A DNA stretch of 27,802 nucleotides, from NCBI GenBank assembly GCA_016937575.1, contig JAFHKN010000006.1, positions 1-27,802 on the forward strand. Direction: 5' to 3'. The notes beneath the pieces are model-generated. The model saw nothing but the letters and a program-made list of their open reading frames with translations, had not been told where the DNA came from and searched no databases. Origin of the DNA: Roseomonas aeriglobus (GTDB taxonomy: Bacteria; Pseudomonadota; Alphaproteobacteria; Sphingomonadales; Sphingomonadaceae). The translations under genes were made by a program, and so were the position numbers. Shown here in pieces: positions 8,887 to 17,266 of the stretch; the stretch's first letter is position 1; each line of letters begins with the position of its first letter.

Positions 8887-9563
8887 GCCCGCTTATCGAA
8901 GCGCGCGGCGTCAGTCGCCGGTTCGGATCCGGCGCTACCCAAACGACCGCGGTGGATAGTGTCGACTTCGATCTGCATGCAGGCTCGTTCGTCGGCGTGA
9001 TCGGGCCGTCGGGCTGCGGGAAATCTACCCTGCTCAACCTGATCGGTCTGCTCGACGCGCCGAGTGCCGGTACGCTGCGGATCGGCGAAGAAATCGTGAC
9101 ACCCGGCAAGCTGGATCGTCGCATCGCGCGTCTACGGCGGGACCGGATCGGCTTTCTCTTCCAGGATGCAGGGTTGCTGGCGAATATGTCGGTCATCGGC
9201 AATCTGACGCTGCCGCTGCGCTACATGGGCTGGTCCGGCAAACGAGCCCGGGAGAAGGCCTTCATGAAGCTCGCGGAGTATCATCTGCATGGCTTCGCAG
9301 ACAGGCCGGTCGACAATCTGTCGGGTGGCGAGCGACAGCGGATCGCACTGCTGCGTGCGCTTCTGAAGGAGCCAGCGATCCTCATCTGCGATGAGCCGAC
9401 GGCGTCGCTAGACGAGGCGAACAGCCTCGCAGTCATCGACGCGCTGGCCGCATCCGCAAGCCGCGGAACCTTGGTCGTGTGTTCCACCCATGACCCGCTT
9501 GTCATGGGCCGGTTGTCGCGTCGCCTCGCTATGCATCGGGGACGTCTCGAGGCGGATGAATGA
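8883..9563 (+). CDS. ABC transporter ATP-binding protein, MacB/LolD type
   Basis: ATPase subunit that powers the adaptor-permease pair. All nucleotide-binding motifs are intact: Walker A GPSGCGKST (residues 41-49), Q-loop LFQDAG, ABC signature LSGGERQRIAL, Walker B AILICDEPTASLD and H-loop STHDP. The 226-residue length and sequence style match the MacB/LolD group of mechanotransmission ABC ATPases. It starts at an ATGA overlap with the adaptor and ends at an ATGA overlap with the permease, so all subunits are translationally coupled. The ATPase is separate from the permease, unlike E. coli MacB where they are fused. Confidence 0.95.
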   Translation: MSPLIEARGVSRRFGSGATQTTAVDSVDFDLHAGSFVGVIGPSGCGKSTLLNLIGLLDAPSAGTLRIGEEIVTPGKLDRRIARLRRDRIGFLFQDAGLLANMSVIGNLTLPLRYMGWSGKRAREKAFMKLAEYHLHGFADRPVDNLSGGERQRIALLRALLKEPAILICDEPTASLDEANSLAVIDALAASASRGTLVVCSTHDPLVMGRLSRRLAMHRGRLEADE

Positions 9564-10750
9564 ACATCACGCTGCAGTCGGCGCTTTGGGGCATCGGCTC
9601 CGCCCGCTGGCGGAGTGGGACGATATTGATCACGGTCATGTGTGCTGTGAGCTCGGTCTTCTTCTGCACCGCGATCATCGGAGGCTTCGATGACATCCTG
9701 CGTCGGATGAGCTTCGGACGCTCTGCCTTTACGCTAACGATTCGTGCGAACGAGATCACGAACGAACGAGTAGGCCCGCCGAGTCTGGATGATCTGACAT
9801 TCCTTCGCCAAGCCATGCCGCGAGCGACGGAAGCGGCGACTTGGACGACGGGCCGAGCTGCAGTCCGCTTCGAAAACGGCGCCGCCAATATTCCGGTCTA
9901 TGGCGTGCTCGGTCAGTATCGGTCCGAACTGGATACGCCGCTTGCATCAGGCCGGTGGTTTACCGAAACCGAACTGGAGGAGAATGCGCGCGTCTGCCTG
10001 CTCGGTAGTGGCGCGGCAGATCAGCTCGGCGATGGCGCGACCGTGGGTCGAACGCTGCATCTTTCAGGCGTGAGCTGCGAAATCATCGGCGTGTTGCGAT
10101 ATCCGGATACACGTCCGGCGCGTCGTTTCGTCGACGCGGCGATCCTGCCCTTCCAGATCGTCAAACGATATTTTGGCCAGGAGGAGGAGCCGCGGCGAGC
10201 GGTGAGTTGGCTTACGCTCTTCTTTCCGGAAGGCGAAGACATGGCGGCCGCGCGAACGAGCGCAGACACGCTTCTGCGAAAGCGTCACGGTGTGCCGCAG
10301 ACCCGGCTTTCGCCCTATCTCTTCGACGATCCCGAGGCGAGCGTCCGTGATCAGGAACGTCAACGGAACATGGTGGCGCGATTGCTTGCAAGTATCACGG
10401 CCATAGTCATCCTCGTCAGCGTCATTTGCTATTGCGCCGTGACGATCGCCGCTTGCCAACTTCGCCGGCGCGAATTCGCGATCCGGATGGCAATGGGTGC
10501 GCTCCGCCATAACGTCGCGCGACAGATCATCATCGAGAACCTTATTCTCACGATCGCGGGCTCGTTTCTCGGTGTGGCCTGCGGCTATTTACTGGCCCTC
10601 GTGGCGAGTTCTGTCTGGGACTGGCCGATCGCGATTTCCTGGCGGTATGCAGCCGCCCTAATCGCGTGCAATTTGGGCCTCGCCGCGTGTATCGGAAGCT
10701 ATGGTGGGTGGTTAGCGGGCTCGACGCCCCCGGCCTCCGCGGCAAGATGA
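9560..10750 (+). CDS. ABC transporter permease, MacB/FtsX family
   Basis: Permease of 396 residues with MacB topology: one N-terminal membrane span (GTILITVMCAVSSVFFCTAI), a large periplasmic core domain (about residues 45-270, with GRWFTETELEENARVCLLG typical of MacB_PCD), and three C-terminal spans (ASITAIVILVSVICYCAVTI; LTIAGSFLGVACGYLLALVA; AALIACNLGLAACIGSYGGW). The cytoplasmic loop REFAIRMAMGALRHNVARQI is the coupling-helix region of FtsX-type permeases. It is the last gene of the operon. No outer-membrane TolC-like gene is adjacent, so either a chromosomal TolC is recruited or the system works on the inner membrane and periplasm only. Confidence 0.93.
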   Translation: MNITLQSALWGIGSARWRSGTILITVMCAVSSVFFCTAIIGGFDDILRRMSFGRSAFTLTIRANEITNERVGPPSLDDLTFLRQAMPRATEAATWTTGRAAVRFENGAANIPVYGVLGQYRSELDTPLASGRWFTETELEENARVCLLGSGAADQLGDGATVGRTLHLSGVSCEIIGVLRYPDTRPARRFVDAAILPFQIVKRYFGQEEEPRRAVSWLTLFFPEGEDMAAARTSADTLLRKRHGVPQTRLSPYLFDDPEASVRDQERQRNMVARLLASITAIVILVSVICYCAVTIAACQLRRREFAIRMAMGALRHNVARQIIIENLILTIAGSFLGVACGYLLALVASSVWDWPIAISWRYAAALIACNLGLAACIGSYGGWLAGSTPPASAAR

Positions 10751-10995
10751 CGTCACCGGACCGGAATGCCGGCCCGAGCCGCCGCGCCAAGCCGTCGGTT
10801 CCTCGAGGGACATTCGAACAATCCCGAACGCTTCCAGCTCGAAGGAAGCGCCGCAGCTTCATGCTGTCCGGCCAGCGCGGGATGCCGCCACTTCAGGAAA
10901 TGGCGAGGGTTCGGATGCTCGCTGATATCAGGAAAGGGCGTCAAAAGCGCCATCCGGATCTAGGCGCGATCGCTACCTGATACCGCAATCGAAGA

Positions 10996-11069
10996 TGGAT
11001 GCCCGACAAGGATTCGAACCTTGATTGACGGAGTCAGAGTCCGCTCTCTTACCATTAGAGGATCGGGCA
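10996..11069 (-). tRNA. tRNA-Gln, anticodon CTG
   Basis: Read on the minus strand, the acceptor strands TGCCCGA and TCGGGCA pair over seven bases and the 3' CCA is encoded. The D-arm has CTCT/AGAG with AATGGTAAG loop, the anticodon arm GCGGA-CTCTGAC-TCCGT presents CTG, and the T-arm has the TTCGAAT loop. This is a 74-base glutamine tRNA reading CAG. It lies convergent with the exporter operon and divergent from ppx. No integrase or duplicated tRNA end was seen beside it. Confidence 0.95.
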
Positions 11070-11089
11070 ACGATCCATTGGGAGGCGGG

Positions 11090-11119
11090 CCTCTAGTCGC
11101 AAGTCGTCGAGGCTGTCAA
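11090..11119 (-). promoter_or_regulatory. tRNA-Gln promoter
   Basis: On the minus strand a consensus -35 TTGACA (11114-11119) is followed after 18 bases by TAGAGG (11090-11095). Transcription would begin roughly 14 bases before the tRNA. The -35 is perfect; the -10 is weak but lies at the right distance. Confidence 0.6.
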
Positions 11120-11236
11120 CCACTTATGCGGACGTCTCTTGTCGATCGTGCGATGAACCGTTACCTTCGCATCCAAGCACCGAACGACCGGTTCGCGGTC
11201 GTGACGGACGAGAACGATAAGAAGAAAGTTACGGCC

Positions 11237-12253
11237 GTGGGGGATGTTTCCGCCCGAGGGCCGTACGGACCGCGTGCCCACGCGCCCCGTCCGGCCCCAC
11301 GATCGCCAGCGCATGGCCGCTGGCCGCAGGCGCGGCATTACGCCGCGCTGGATCTTGGCACCAACAATTGTCGCCTGCTCATTGCCCGGCCGCAGGGCCA
11401 GGGCTTCGCGGTCGTCGACGCCTTCAGCCGGATCGTTCGGCTGGGCGAAGGCCTCGCTGCGACCGGTCGCCTGAGCGACGAGGCGATCGAGCGGACCATC
11501 GCTGCCTTGCGGGTGTGCGCCGACAAGCTGAAGCGCCGCGACGTGGCGCTCGCCCGCTCGGTCGCGACCGAAGCGTGTCGCCGAGCTACCAACGGCCCGG
11601 AGTTCATCCAGCGTGCGTACCGCGAGACGGGCATCATGCTGGACATCATCTCGGCAGAGGAAGAGGCACGGCTGGCGGTGCTCGGCTGCCACGCGTTGAT
11701 CGAGCCGGGCGAGGGGGCGGCGCTGGTCTTCGACATCGGCGGCGGGTCGACCGAGCTGGTCCTGGTCGACACGCGCAGCGCGGTGCCGACCGTGCTCGAC
11801 TGGCACAGCGCGCCCTGGGGGGTGGTGTCGCTGACCGAAAGCGCGGCGAAGGACGGCTATGCCGCGATGCGCGCACTGGTGCGGGCCAGCTTCGCGCCGT
11901 TCGCCGGGCGCCTGCCACGCGACGTCGAGCGGCGGCGGTTGCTGGGCACATCGGGCACGGTGACGACGCTGGCCAGCGTACACCTCGGCCTCGACAGCTA
12001 TGACCGCTCGGCGGTCGACGGACTCATCATGCCGGCGGGCGCGATGCGCGACGTCAGCCGACACATCGCCAGCCTGGACGTCGCCGGCCGCGCCAAGGTG
12101 CCGTGCATCGGCCCCGAACGCGCCGACCTGGTCGTCGCGGGCTGCGCCATCCTGGAGGAAATTCTGGACATCTGGCCCGCCGAACAACTCGGCATCGCCG
12201 ACCGCGGCATTCGCGAAGGCATCCTGCGCCGCCTGATGGGGACCCGCCAGTGA
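11237..12253 (+). CDS. ppx: Ppx/GppA family exopolyphosphatase
   Basis: Phosphatase of the ASKHA fold that removes phosphates from polyphosphate or pppGpp. Motifs: ALDLGTNNCRLLIARP (phosphate 1 loop), ISAEEEARLAVLG, FDIGGGSTELVLVD (phosphate 2 loop), LLGTSGTVTTLASVHLGL, and the C-terminal IADRGIREGILRRLM. Length from the proposed GTG at 11237 is 338 residues, normal for the short single-module alphaproteobacterial form. The frame is open back to 11021, where it would overlap the tRNA and its promoter, so a later start is preferred; ATG 11153 is an alternative. The stop TGA overlaps the GTG start of rlmE (GTGA), so the pair is coupled. Ppx and GppA activities cannot be told apart here. Confidence 0.9.
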   Translation: MGDVSARGPYGPRAHAPRPAPRSPAHGRWPQARHYAALDLGTNNCRLLIARPQGQGFAVVDAFSRIVRLGEGLAATGRLSDEAIERTIAALRVCADKLKRRDVALARSVATEACRRATNGPEFIQRAYRETGIMLDIISAEEEARLAVLGCHALIEPGEGAALVFDIGGGSTELVLVDTRSAVPTVLDWHSAPWGVVSLTESAAKDGYAAMRALVRASFAPFAGRLPRDVERRRLLGTSGTVTTLASVHLGLDSYDRSAVDGLIMPAGAMRDVSRHIASLDVAGRAKVPCIGPERADLVVAGCAILEEILDIWPAEQLGIADRGIREGILRRLMGTRQ

Positions 12254-12921
12254 GCCGGGGCGGCAGCGGCGGGCGGACCCGCGTCAAGACCGCGCGCGGA
12301 CGGACAGCCCAATCGACCCGCTGGCTCGAGCGGCAGCTGAACGACCCGTACGTGAAGCGCGCGAAGGCGGAAGGCTATCGCAGCCGCGCGGCGTACAAGC
12401 TGACCGAACTCGACGAGCGATTCACGATCCTGCGCGGGGCGAAGCGGGTCGTCGACCTGGGCATCGCGCCGGGTGGATGGGCGCAGGTCGTACGCAAATA
12501 CTGCCCCAAGGCCGCGATCGTCGGCATCGATCTGTTGCCGGTCGACCCGATCGACGGCGTCACCATCTTCCAGATGGACTTCATGGACGACAAGGCGCCC
12601 GACGTGCTGATCGAGGCATTGGGCGGCGCGCCGGACCTGGTCATCTCCGACATGGCGGCGAACACCGTCGGCCATCCCCAGACCGATGCATTGCGCACCA
12701 TGGCCCTGGTCGAAACCGCGGTCGCCTTCGCGATCGACGTGCTGGAGAAGGGCGGCACCTTCGTTGCGAAGGTGTTCGCAGGCGGCGCGGATTCGGCGCT
12801 GGTGGCCGAGATGAAGCGCAATTTTACGAGCGTGAAACATGCCAAGCCCCCGGCCAGCCGGAAGGGGTCGAGCGAATGGTATGTCGTGGCACAGGGATTC
12901 AAGGGGAGGGCAGCGGAATAG
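12250..12921 (+). CDS. rlmE: RlmE, 23S rRNA 2'-O-uridine methyltransferase
   Basis: SAM-dependent enzyme (RrmJ/FtsJ) that methylates the 2'-O of U2552 (E. coli numbering) in the large-subunit A loop, late in 50S assembly. The SAM-binding motif is VVDLGIAPGGWAQVV. The catalytic K-D-K-E set is visible: Lys in SRAAYKLTELDER, Asp in LVISDMAANTVG, Lys in GGTFVAKVFAGG and Glu in SSEWYVVAQG. Length is 223 residues, slightly longer than E. coli, with a basic N-terminal extension (GGRTRVKTARGR). GTG start at 12250 overlaps the ppx stop. The hairpin at 12913-12935 overlaps the stop codon. Confidence 0.96.
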   Translation: MSRGGSGGRTRVKTARGRTAQSTRWLERQLNDPYVKRAKAEGYRSRAAYKLTELDERFTILRGAKRVVDLGIAPGGWAQVVRKYCPKAAIVGIDLLPVDPIDGVTIFQMDFMDDKAPDVLIEALGGAPDLVISDMAANTVGHPQTDALRTMALVETAVAFAIDVLEKGGTFVAKVFAGGADSALVAEMKRNFTSVKHAKPPASRKGSSEWYVVAQGFKGRAAE

Positions 12922-12935
12922 CGCAGCTATTCCGC
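12913..12935 (+). terminator. Hairpin at the end of rlmE
   Basis: Perfect 8-bp stem GCGGAATA/TATTCCGC with a 7-base loop, overlapping the rlmE stop codon. A second perfect hairpin (CGTCGC-ctaa-GCGACG) follows at 12959-12974. Neither has a T tract, so termination is plausible but not proven; mRNA 3'-end protection is an alternative. Confidence 0.45.
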
Positions 12936-13255
12936 GTCACGGCCCGACCCACGGCCGGCGTCGCCTAAGCGACGACCGACGACGCGGCTTCGCCGCGGCG
13001 GGGCCATGACCGTTACGCTTCCGTCGTTGGGTGCCGAGCGAAGTCGAACCACTGTCCCTGTTCCACATTACGCCCGCGCATCGCCGGCGGCACGAAGAAC
13101 GGTGGTTCGACAAGCTCAGCACGAACGGATTGAATTGGTCTCCACTCCGCCGTGTTCCCGCAAGGCGGGAGCCTAGGTGTGTCGGGCCGGCTGCTCGTGG
13201 CTGCGTGCTCCCACCTTCGCGGGAGGGCCGATGGGCCCGAACGCCCTGCCGCTTT
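12922..13255. other. Convergent intergenic region rich in palindromes
   Basis: About 330 bases between the converging rlmE and sugar dehydrogenase genes. It holds the hairpins after rlmE, an inverted repeat TCGAACCAC (13044-13052) / GTGGTTCGA (13102-13110) whose right side continues as a motif (TTCGACAAGCTCAGCACGAAC) I associate with dispersed sphingomonad intergenic repeats, and the paired palindrome at 13155-13226. No gene is supported. Confidence 0.6.
13155..13226. repeat. REP-like paired palindrome A
   Basis: Two arms, each itself a hairpin (left TCCCGC-aa-GGCGGGA; right CTCCCA-ccttc-GCGGGAG), face each other across a ~35-base spacer. The left arm and the reverse complement of the right arm match over about 19 bases with two mismatches and one gap. 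This is the layout of bacterial REP/BIME elements. Confidence 0.6.
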
Positions 13256-14416
13256 TCATCGCTTCGTAAGCTTGATGACGCGACCGTTGCTGCCACGCTG
13301 CCCGTCCTCCAACAGCCAGATCGCACCGTCCGGCCCCTGATCGACATCGCGGATGCGGGTGCCCATTGGCCACTGGTCACCCTTGGTCGCGGAGGTCCCG
13401 TTCACATCGACCCGGATCAGCGCCTTCGACGACAGACCGCCGATGAAGAGATCGCCCTGCCACTCGGGGAACATCGCACCGGTATAGACGAGCAGTCCGG
13501 CCGGCGAGATGACGGGTGTCCACCAGACCTTGGGCGCTTCGAACCCGTCGCCGGGCGCGTGATCGGGGATGTCGTCGGTCGCAGCACCATAGTTGCGGCC
13601 GTTCGACACCTTGGGATAGCCATAGTTGCGGCCGGGCAGGATCAGATTGACCTCGTCGCCGCCCTCCGGCCCCATCTCCTGCTCCCACAGATTGCCCGCG
13701 CGGTCGAACGCGATGCCCAGCAGATTGCGGTGGCCATAGGACCAGACGGCCGGATGGAAGCCCTTGGCGGTCAGGCCCGGATCGCCCGCGGGCTTTCCGT
13801 CAAGTGTCAGCCGCAGCACTTTGCCCAGTGTCGCCTTCGGGTCTTGCGCAGGGGTGAACTTCTGCCGCTCGCCATTGGTGAAGAACAGGTGCCGGCCATC
13901 GGGGGCAAAGGCGATGCGGCCGGAATAATGGCCATTACCCTCGACGAACGGCGTCGCGCGGAACAACTCGGTGATACCGGTCAACTGTTCCGCTCCGGCT
14001 GCGCCCGACAGCACGCCGCGCGCCAGTACCACGCCCTTGCCGCCGGCGCCGGCGGTCGAATAGCTGAAATAGACCTGCCGGTTCCGCGCGAAGCCCGGCG
14101 CAAGAACGACGTCCATCAATCCGCCCTGGCCGGCACTGTCGACCGGGATCGTCGCGATGGTGCGCTTCTGCCTGCCGTCGCCCGACAGCAGCAGCATCTC
14201 GCCGGCCTTTTCGGTCACCAGCAATCGCCCGTCGGGAAGAAAGGCCATCGCCCAGGGGGAGGTCAGATCGGCGACCTCGGTAACGGCGAACGGAAGCCCC
14301 GCGGTCGCGGTACCCTGCCCTGCCGGGGTCGGCGCAGCGGCATTCTGCGCATTGCCGGGGGTCGTTTCGGTGCAGGCGATGAGAGTCGTGGCAAGCAGGA
14401 TGGCGGTGAGACGCAT
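13256..14416 (-). CDS. PQQ-dependent sugar (aldose) dehydrogenase-like lipoprotein
   Basis: Six-bladed beta-propeller of the soluble glucose/aldose sugar dehydrogenase family (YliI/Asd type), which oxidises sugars with PQQ. Seen: signal peptide with lipobox LIAC (MRLTAILLATTLIACTET), SPWAMAFLPDGRLLVTEKAG, GHYSGRIAFAPDG, SYGHRNLLGIAFDRAGNLWE, EMGPEGGDEVNLI and GRNYGYPKVSNGRNYG, all family hallmarks. Start ATG 14414-14416 is preferred because it directly begins the signal peptide and has GGGAAC upstream; the frame is open 13 codons further. Length 386 is typical. The product is expected in the periplasm or on a membrane. It appears intact. Confidence 0.92.
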   Translation of the reverse strand: MRLTAILLATTLIACTETTPGNAQNAAAPTPAGQGTATAGLPFAVTEVADLTSPWAMAFLPDGRLLVTEKAGEMLLLSGDGRQKRTIATIPVDSAGQGGLMDVVLAPGFARNRQVYFSYSTAGAGGKGVVLARGVLSGAAGAEQLTGITELFRATPFVEGNGHYSGRIAFAPDGRHLFFTNGERQKFTPAQDPKATLGKVLRLTLDGKPAGDPGLTAKGFHPAVWSYGHRNLLGIAFDRAGNLWEQEMGPEGGDEVNLILPGRNYGYPKVSNGRNYGAATDDIPDHAPGDGFEAPKVWWTPVISPAGLLVYTGAMFPEWQGDLFIGGLSSKALIRVDVNGTSATKGDQWPMGTRIRDVDQGPDGAIWLLEDGQRGSNGRVIKLTKR

Positions 14417-14481
14417 GAAGATGTTCCCGGGAAAATGTTCCACGGCAACGCCCAAGTCGGATCGAGGTTTCGCGTGTTACG

Positions 14482-14718
14482 CTATCGCCGCGCGTCGCGC
14501 ACGGCCGCACCGATGACGCCGGCCAGGCGGCCGAGCTTGCGCAGGTCGGTTATCACCGCCCAGACAAACATGCGCACCGCGAGCAACGGGAGCCCGATCA
14601 CCAGCACCGCCAGACCGAGCGCCGCGCTGCCTTGGTCGCGGTCGGGCCGGCCCAGGGTACGGCGTACGTCCCGCGGCATCGCAACGGCGGCTTCGGCGAC
14701 GATCTTGCCTTCGTACAT
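14482..14718 (-). CDS. Small membrane protein, 78 aa
   Basis: Unknown function. The product starts MYEGKIVAEAAVAMPRDVRR, then has one long hydrophobic stretch (SAALGLAVLVIGLPLLAVRM plus FVWAVI) and a basic C-terminus (AAVRDARR). Start ATG at 14716-14718 is supported by GGAG nine bases upstream. It is divergent from rimP and 65 bases ahead of the dehydrogenase gene on the same strand, so cotranscription is possible. Confidence 0.7.
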   Translation of the reverse strand: MYEGKIVAEAAVAMPRDVRRTLGRPDRDQGSAALGLAVLVIGLPLLAVRMFVWAVITDLRKLGRLAGVIGAAVRDARR

Positions 14719-14790
14719 GATGCGCTTCTCCAACGGATGGACTGATCCTGGCACAAAGTGGGTTAAAGCCGCGCTAATCGTCCACGCCGC

Positions 14791-14819
14791 TTGCGCGCAC
14801 GCCCGCTTCGCTCTATATC
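14791..14819 (+). promoter_or_regulatory. Promoter of the rimP-nusA-infB operon
   Basis: TTGCGC (14791-14796) and TATATC (14814-14819) are 17 bases apart, ahead of rimP and in the gap to the divergent small membrane protein gene. Transcription would start near 14826, giving a leader of about 85 bases. Boxes match sigma-70 consensus moderately. Confidence 0.5.
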
Positions 14820-14910
14820 CCGCATGCCTTCTCGACATCGTCATACATGCCGAGGCTGGTCCCACCGGGGCCGGCAGCGAGGTTGCATGTTCGTATCTGG
14901 AGACTGGCGT

Positions 14911-15453
14911 TTGGCCGACATCGCGCATCTGACCGCGCTCATCGAACCCGAAGCGAAGGCTTTGGGGCTGGACCTCGTGCGCGTGAAGATGTTCGGCGGC
15001 CAGTCCGACCCGACGCTGCAGGTCATGGCCGAACGGCCCGACACGCGTCAGCTGACGATCGACGACTGTGCCGACCTGTCGCGCCGTATCTCCGACGTGT
15101 TCGACGCGCTGGAGGAAGCGGGCAAGGATCCGATCGATTACGCCTATCGCCTGGAAGTGTCGTCGCCCGGCATCGACCGTCCGCTGACCCGCCTGAAGGA
15201 CTATGCCGACTGGGCGGGGCATGAAGCGCGCGTGACGCTTGCGGAGAAGATCGACGGGCGCAAGCAACTGAACGGCACGCTCGCCGGCATCGAAGGCGAC
15301 ACCGTCACCGTCGACGTCCGCGGCCATCAGCCGATGACCGTCCCCTTTGCCCAAATTTCCGACGCGAAGCTCGTCATCACCGACAAGCTGATCGCCGCAA
15401 CCGCACCATTGTCGACGCAGGGCGCCGACAAGATCATCGAAACTGAGGAATAA
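14911..15453 (+). CDS. rimP: Ribosome maturation factor RimP
   Basis: Factor needed for maturation of the 30S subunit. The start is TTG 14911, chosen because GGAG lies eight bases upstream and the protein then begins LADIAHLTALIEPEAKALGL, the normal RimP N-terminus; the in-frame ATG at 14887 is less likely. Typical motifs follow: DLVRVKMFGG, TLQVMAERPD, CADLSRRISDVFDALE and YRLEVSSPGIDRPLTRLKDY, then a C-terminal Sm-like domain. Length is 180 residues. First gene of the conserved rimP-nusA-ylxR-infB-rbfA operon; nusA begins five bases after its stop. No frameshift seen. Confidence 0.95.
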   Translation: MADIAHLTALIEPEAKALGLDLVRVKMFGGQSDPTLQVMAERPDTRQLTIDDCADLSRRISDVFDALEEAGKDPIDYAYRLEVSSPGIDRPLTRLKDYADWAGHEARVTLAEKIDGRKQLNGTLAGIEGDTVTVDVRGHQPMTVPFAQISDAKLVITDKLIAATAPLSTQGADKIIETEE

Positions 15454-15458
15454 GCGCA

Positions 15459-17085
15459 ATGGCCTCGTCCCCGTCCGGCGGCATCACCGCAAACCGCGCC
15501 GAACTGATCGCGATCGCCGATTCGGTTGCGAAGGAAAAGCTGATCGACAAGGCCATCGTCATCGAGGCGATGGAGGACGCGATCCAGCGCGCGGCCAAGA
15601 ACCGCTATGGCTCGGAAAACGACATCCGCGCAAAGCTCGATCCGAACACCGGCGATCTGCGTCTGTGGCGCGTCGTCGAGGTGGTCGAGCAGGTCGACGA
15701 CTATTTCAAGCAGGTCGACCTGAAGGGCGCGAGAAGTTGCAGAAGGACGCCCAGGTCGGCGACTTCATCGTCGATCCGCTGCCCCGATCGAATTCGGCCG
15801 CATCCAGGCGCAGGCATCGAAGCAGATCATCTTCCAGAAGGTCCGCGATGCCGAGCGCGAGCGCCAGTATGAAGAATTCAAGGATCGCCAGGGCGAGATC
15901 ATCATCGGCGTCGCCAAGCGCGTCGAATTCGGTCACATCGTCGTTGATCTGGGCCGCGCCGAAGGCGTCATCCGCCGCGACCAGCAGATCCCGCGCGAAC
16001 TGGTCCGCGTCGGCGACCGCGTCCGTTCGATCATCCTGAACGTCCGCCGTGAGAACGCGGGCCGCAGATCTTCCTCAGCCGCGCGCATCCGGACTTCATG
16101 AAGAAGCTGTTCGCGCAGGAAGTGCCGAAATCTACGACGGCATCATCGAGATCAAGCCGCCGCGCGCGACCCGGGCAGCCGCGCCAAGATCGGCGTCATC
16201 AGCCATGATTCGGGCATCGATCGGTCGGCGCCTGCGTCGGCATGAAGGGCAGCCGCGTGCAGGCGGTCGTCCAGGAAATGCAGGGTGAGAAGATCGACAT
16301 CATCCCCTGGTCGCCCGACACCGCGACCTTCGTCGTCAACGCGCTGCAGCCGGCGAACGTCGCCCGCGTCGTCATCGACGAGGAAGAGGACCGCATCGAG
16401 GTCGTCGTTCCCGACGATCAGCTCAGCCTCGCCATCGGCCGTCGCGGCCAGAACGTGCGTCTGGCCAGCCAGCTGACCGGCAAGGCGATCGACATCCTGA
16501 CCGAGACCGATTCGAGCGAGAAGCGGCAGCAGGAATTCGTGGCCAACAGCGAGATGTTCCAGAACGAGCTCGACGTCGACGAGACGCTGGCGCAGCTGCT
16601 CGTCGCCGAAGGCTTCGGCGCGCTGGAAGAGGTCGCTTATGTCGAGCTCGACGAACTGGCGAGCATCGAGGGCTTCGACGAGGATCTGGCGCAGGAGCTC
16701 CAGAGCCGCGCCGCCGAAGCGCTCGAGCGGCGCGAGACCGCGCAGCGCGAAGAGCGCCGCGCCCTGGGCGTCGAGGACGCGCTGGCCGAGATGCCGTATC
16801 TGACCGAAGCGATGCTGGTCACGCTCGCAAGGCGGGGATCAAGACGCTCGACGACCTTGCCGACCTGGCGACCGACGAACTGATCGCGAAGAAGCGCCAG
16901 GAACCGCGCCGCCGCAACGATGCCGACAAGCCGGCACCGCAGCGCGAAGGCGACAAGGCGGCGTTCTGGGCCAGTACGGTCTGTCGGAAGAGCAGGGTAA
17001 CGAGATCATCATGGCCGCCCGCGCCCACTGGTTCGCGGACGAAGAGCCGGCTCAGGAGGACGCTGATGCGGAATCCGAGCAATGA
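15459..17085 (+). CDS. nusA: NusA transcription termination/antitermination factor (8 apparent one-base deletions)
   Basis: RNA-polymerase-binding factor controlling pausing, termination and antitermination. The parts in three frames give the whole protein: the N-terminal domain ([19 protein letters not shown]), [20 protein letters not shown], the S1 domain ([20 protein letters not shown]), the KH domains ([39 protein letters not shown]) and two acidic C-terminal repeats ([39 protein letters not shown]). Adding one G or C near 15731, 15784, 16062, 16125, 16156, 16222, 16827 and 16966 restores one frame of 545 codons including the stop. NusA is normally essential and the protein signal is otherwise perfect, so these are read as sequence errors. 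Confidence 0.95.
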
Positions 17086-17118
17086 TACGGGTCGGCTGAC
17101 CAGCACAAAAGGTCGTCG

Positions 17119-17195
17119 CCCCCGCGCAGGCGGGGGTAAATTCTGGCTGAATGGCGAGGAGCCGCAACGTCTGCCAGAATTGATGCCCGCCCTCG
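17119..17195. repeat. Palindromic repeat between nusA and ylxR
   Basis: A hairpin CCCCCGCgcaGGCGGGGG is followed by a perfect 9-bp inverted repeat AATTCTGGC/GCCAGAATT, and the right side continues into GCCCGCCC. The layout resembles a degenerate pair of REP arms. Confidence 0.5.
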
Positions 17196-17200
17196 CGGTC

Positions 17201-17223
17201 TCCGCAAAGTGCTACTTTGCGGA
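17201..17223. repeat. Perfect 10-bp hairpin with 3-base loop
   Basis: TCCGCAAAGT-gct-ACTTTGCGGA lies about 45 bases before the ylxR start. No T tract follows, so it is not a standard terminator. Its core AAAGT-nnn-ACTTT is shared with a hairpin in the pnp leader (24501-24525). Confidence 0.75.
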
Positions 17224-17266
17224 GCGCCCCTTCGCGGAACGACGAATTACGATTGGGAGGTGCGGC

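Noticed and set aside
10751..10995. Short frames on both strands between the permease and tRNA-Gln
   Set aside because: They overlap each other, lack ribosome binding sites and recognisable motifs, and a tRNA 3' flank needs no gene.
10996..11069. tRNA-Gln as an integration site for a mobile element
   Set aside because: No integrase, duplicated tRNA end or phage/plasmid gene is near it.
11021..11236. An extended N-terminus for the Ppx/GppA protein
   Set aside because: It would translate the antisense of tRNA-Gln and its promoter; a start near 11237 gives the family's usual length.
13031..14932. A plus-strand open frame of over 600 codons
   Set aside because: It is the shadow of the sugar dehydrogenase on the other strand, which has a signal peptide and full family motifs.
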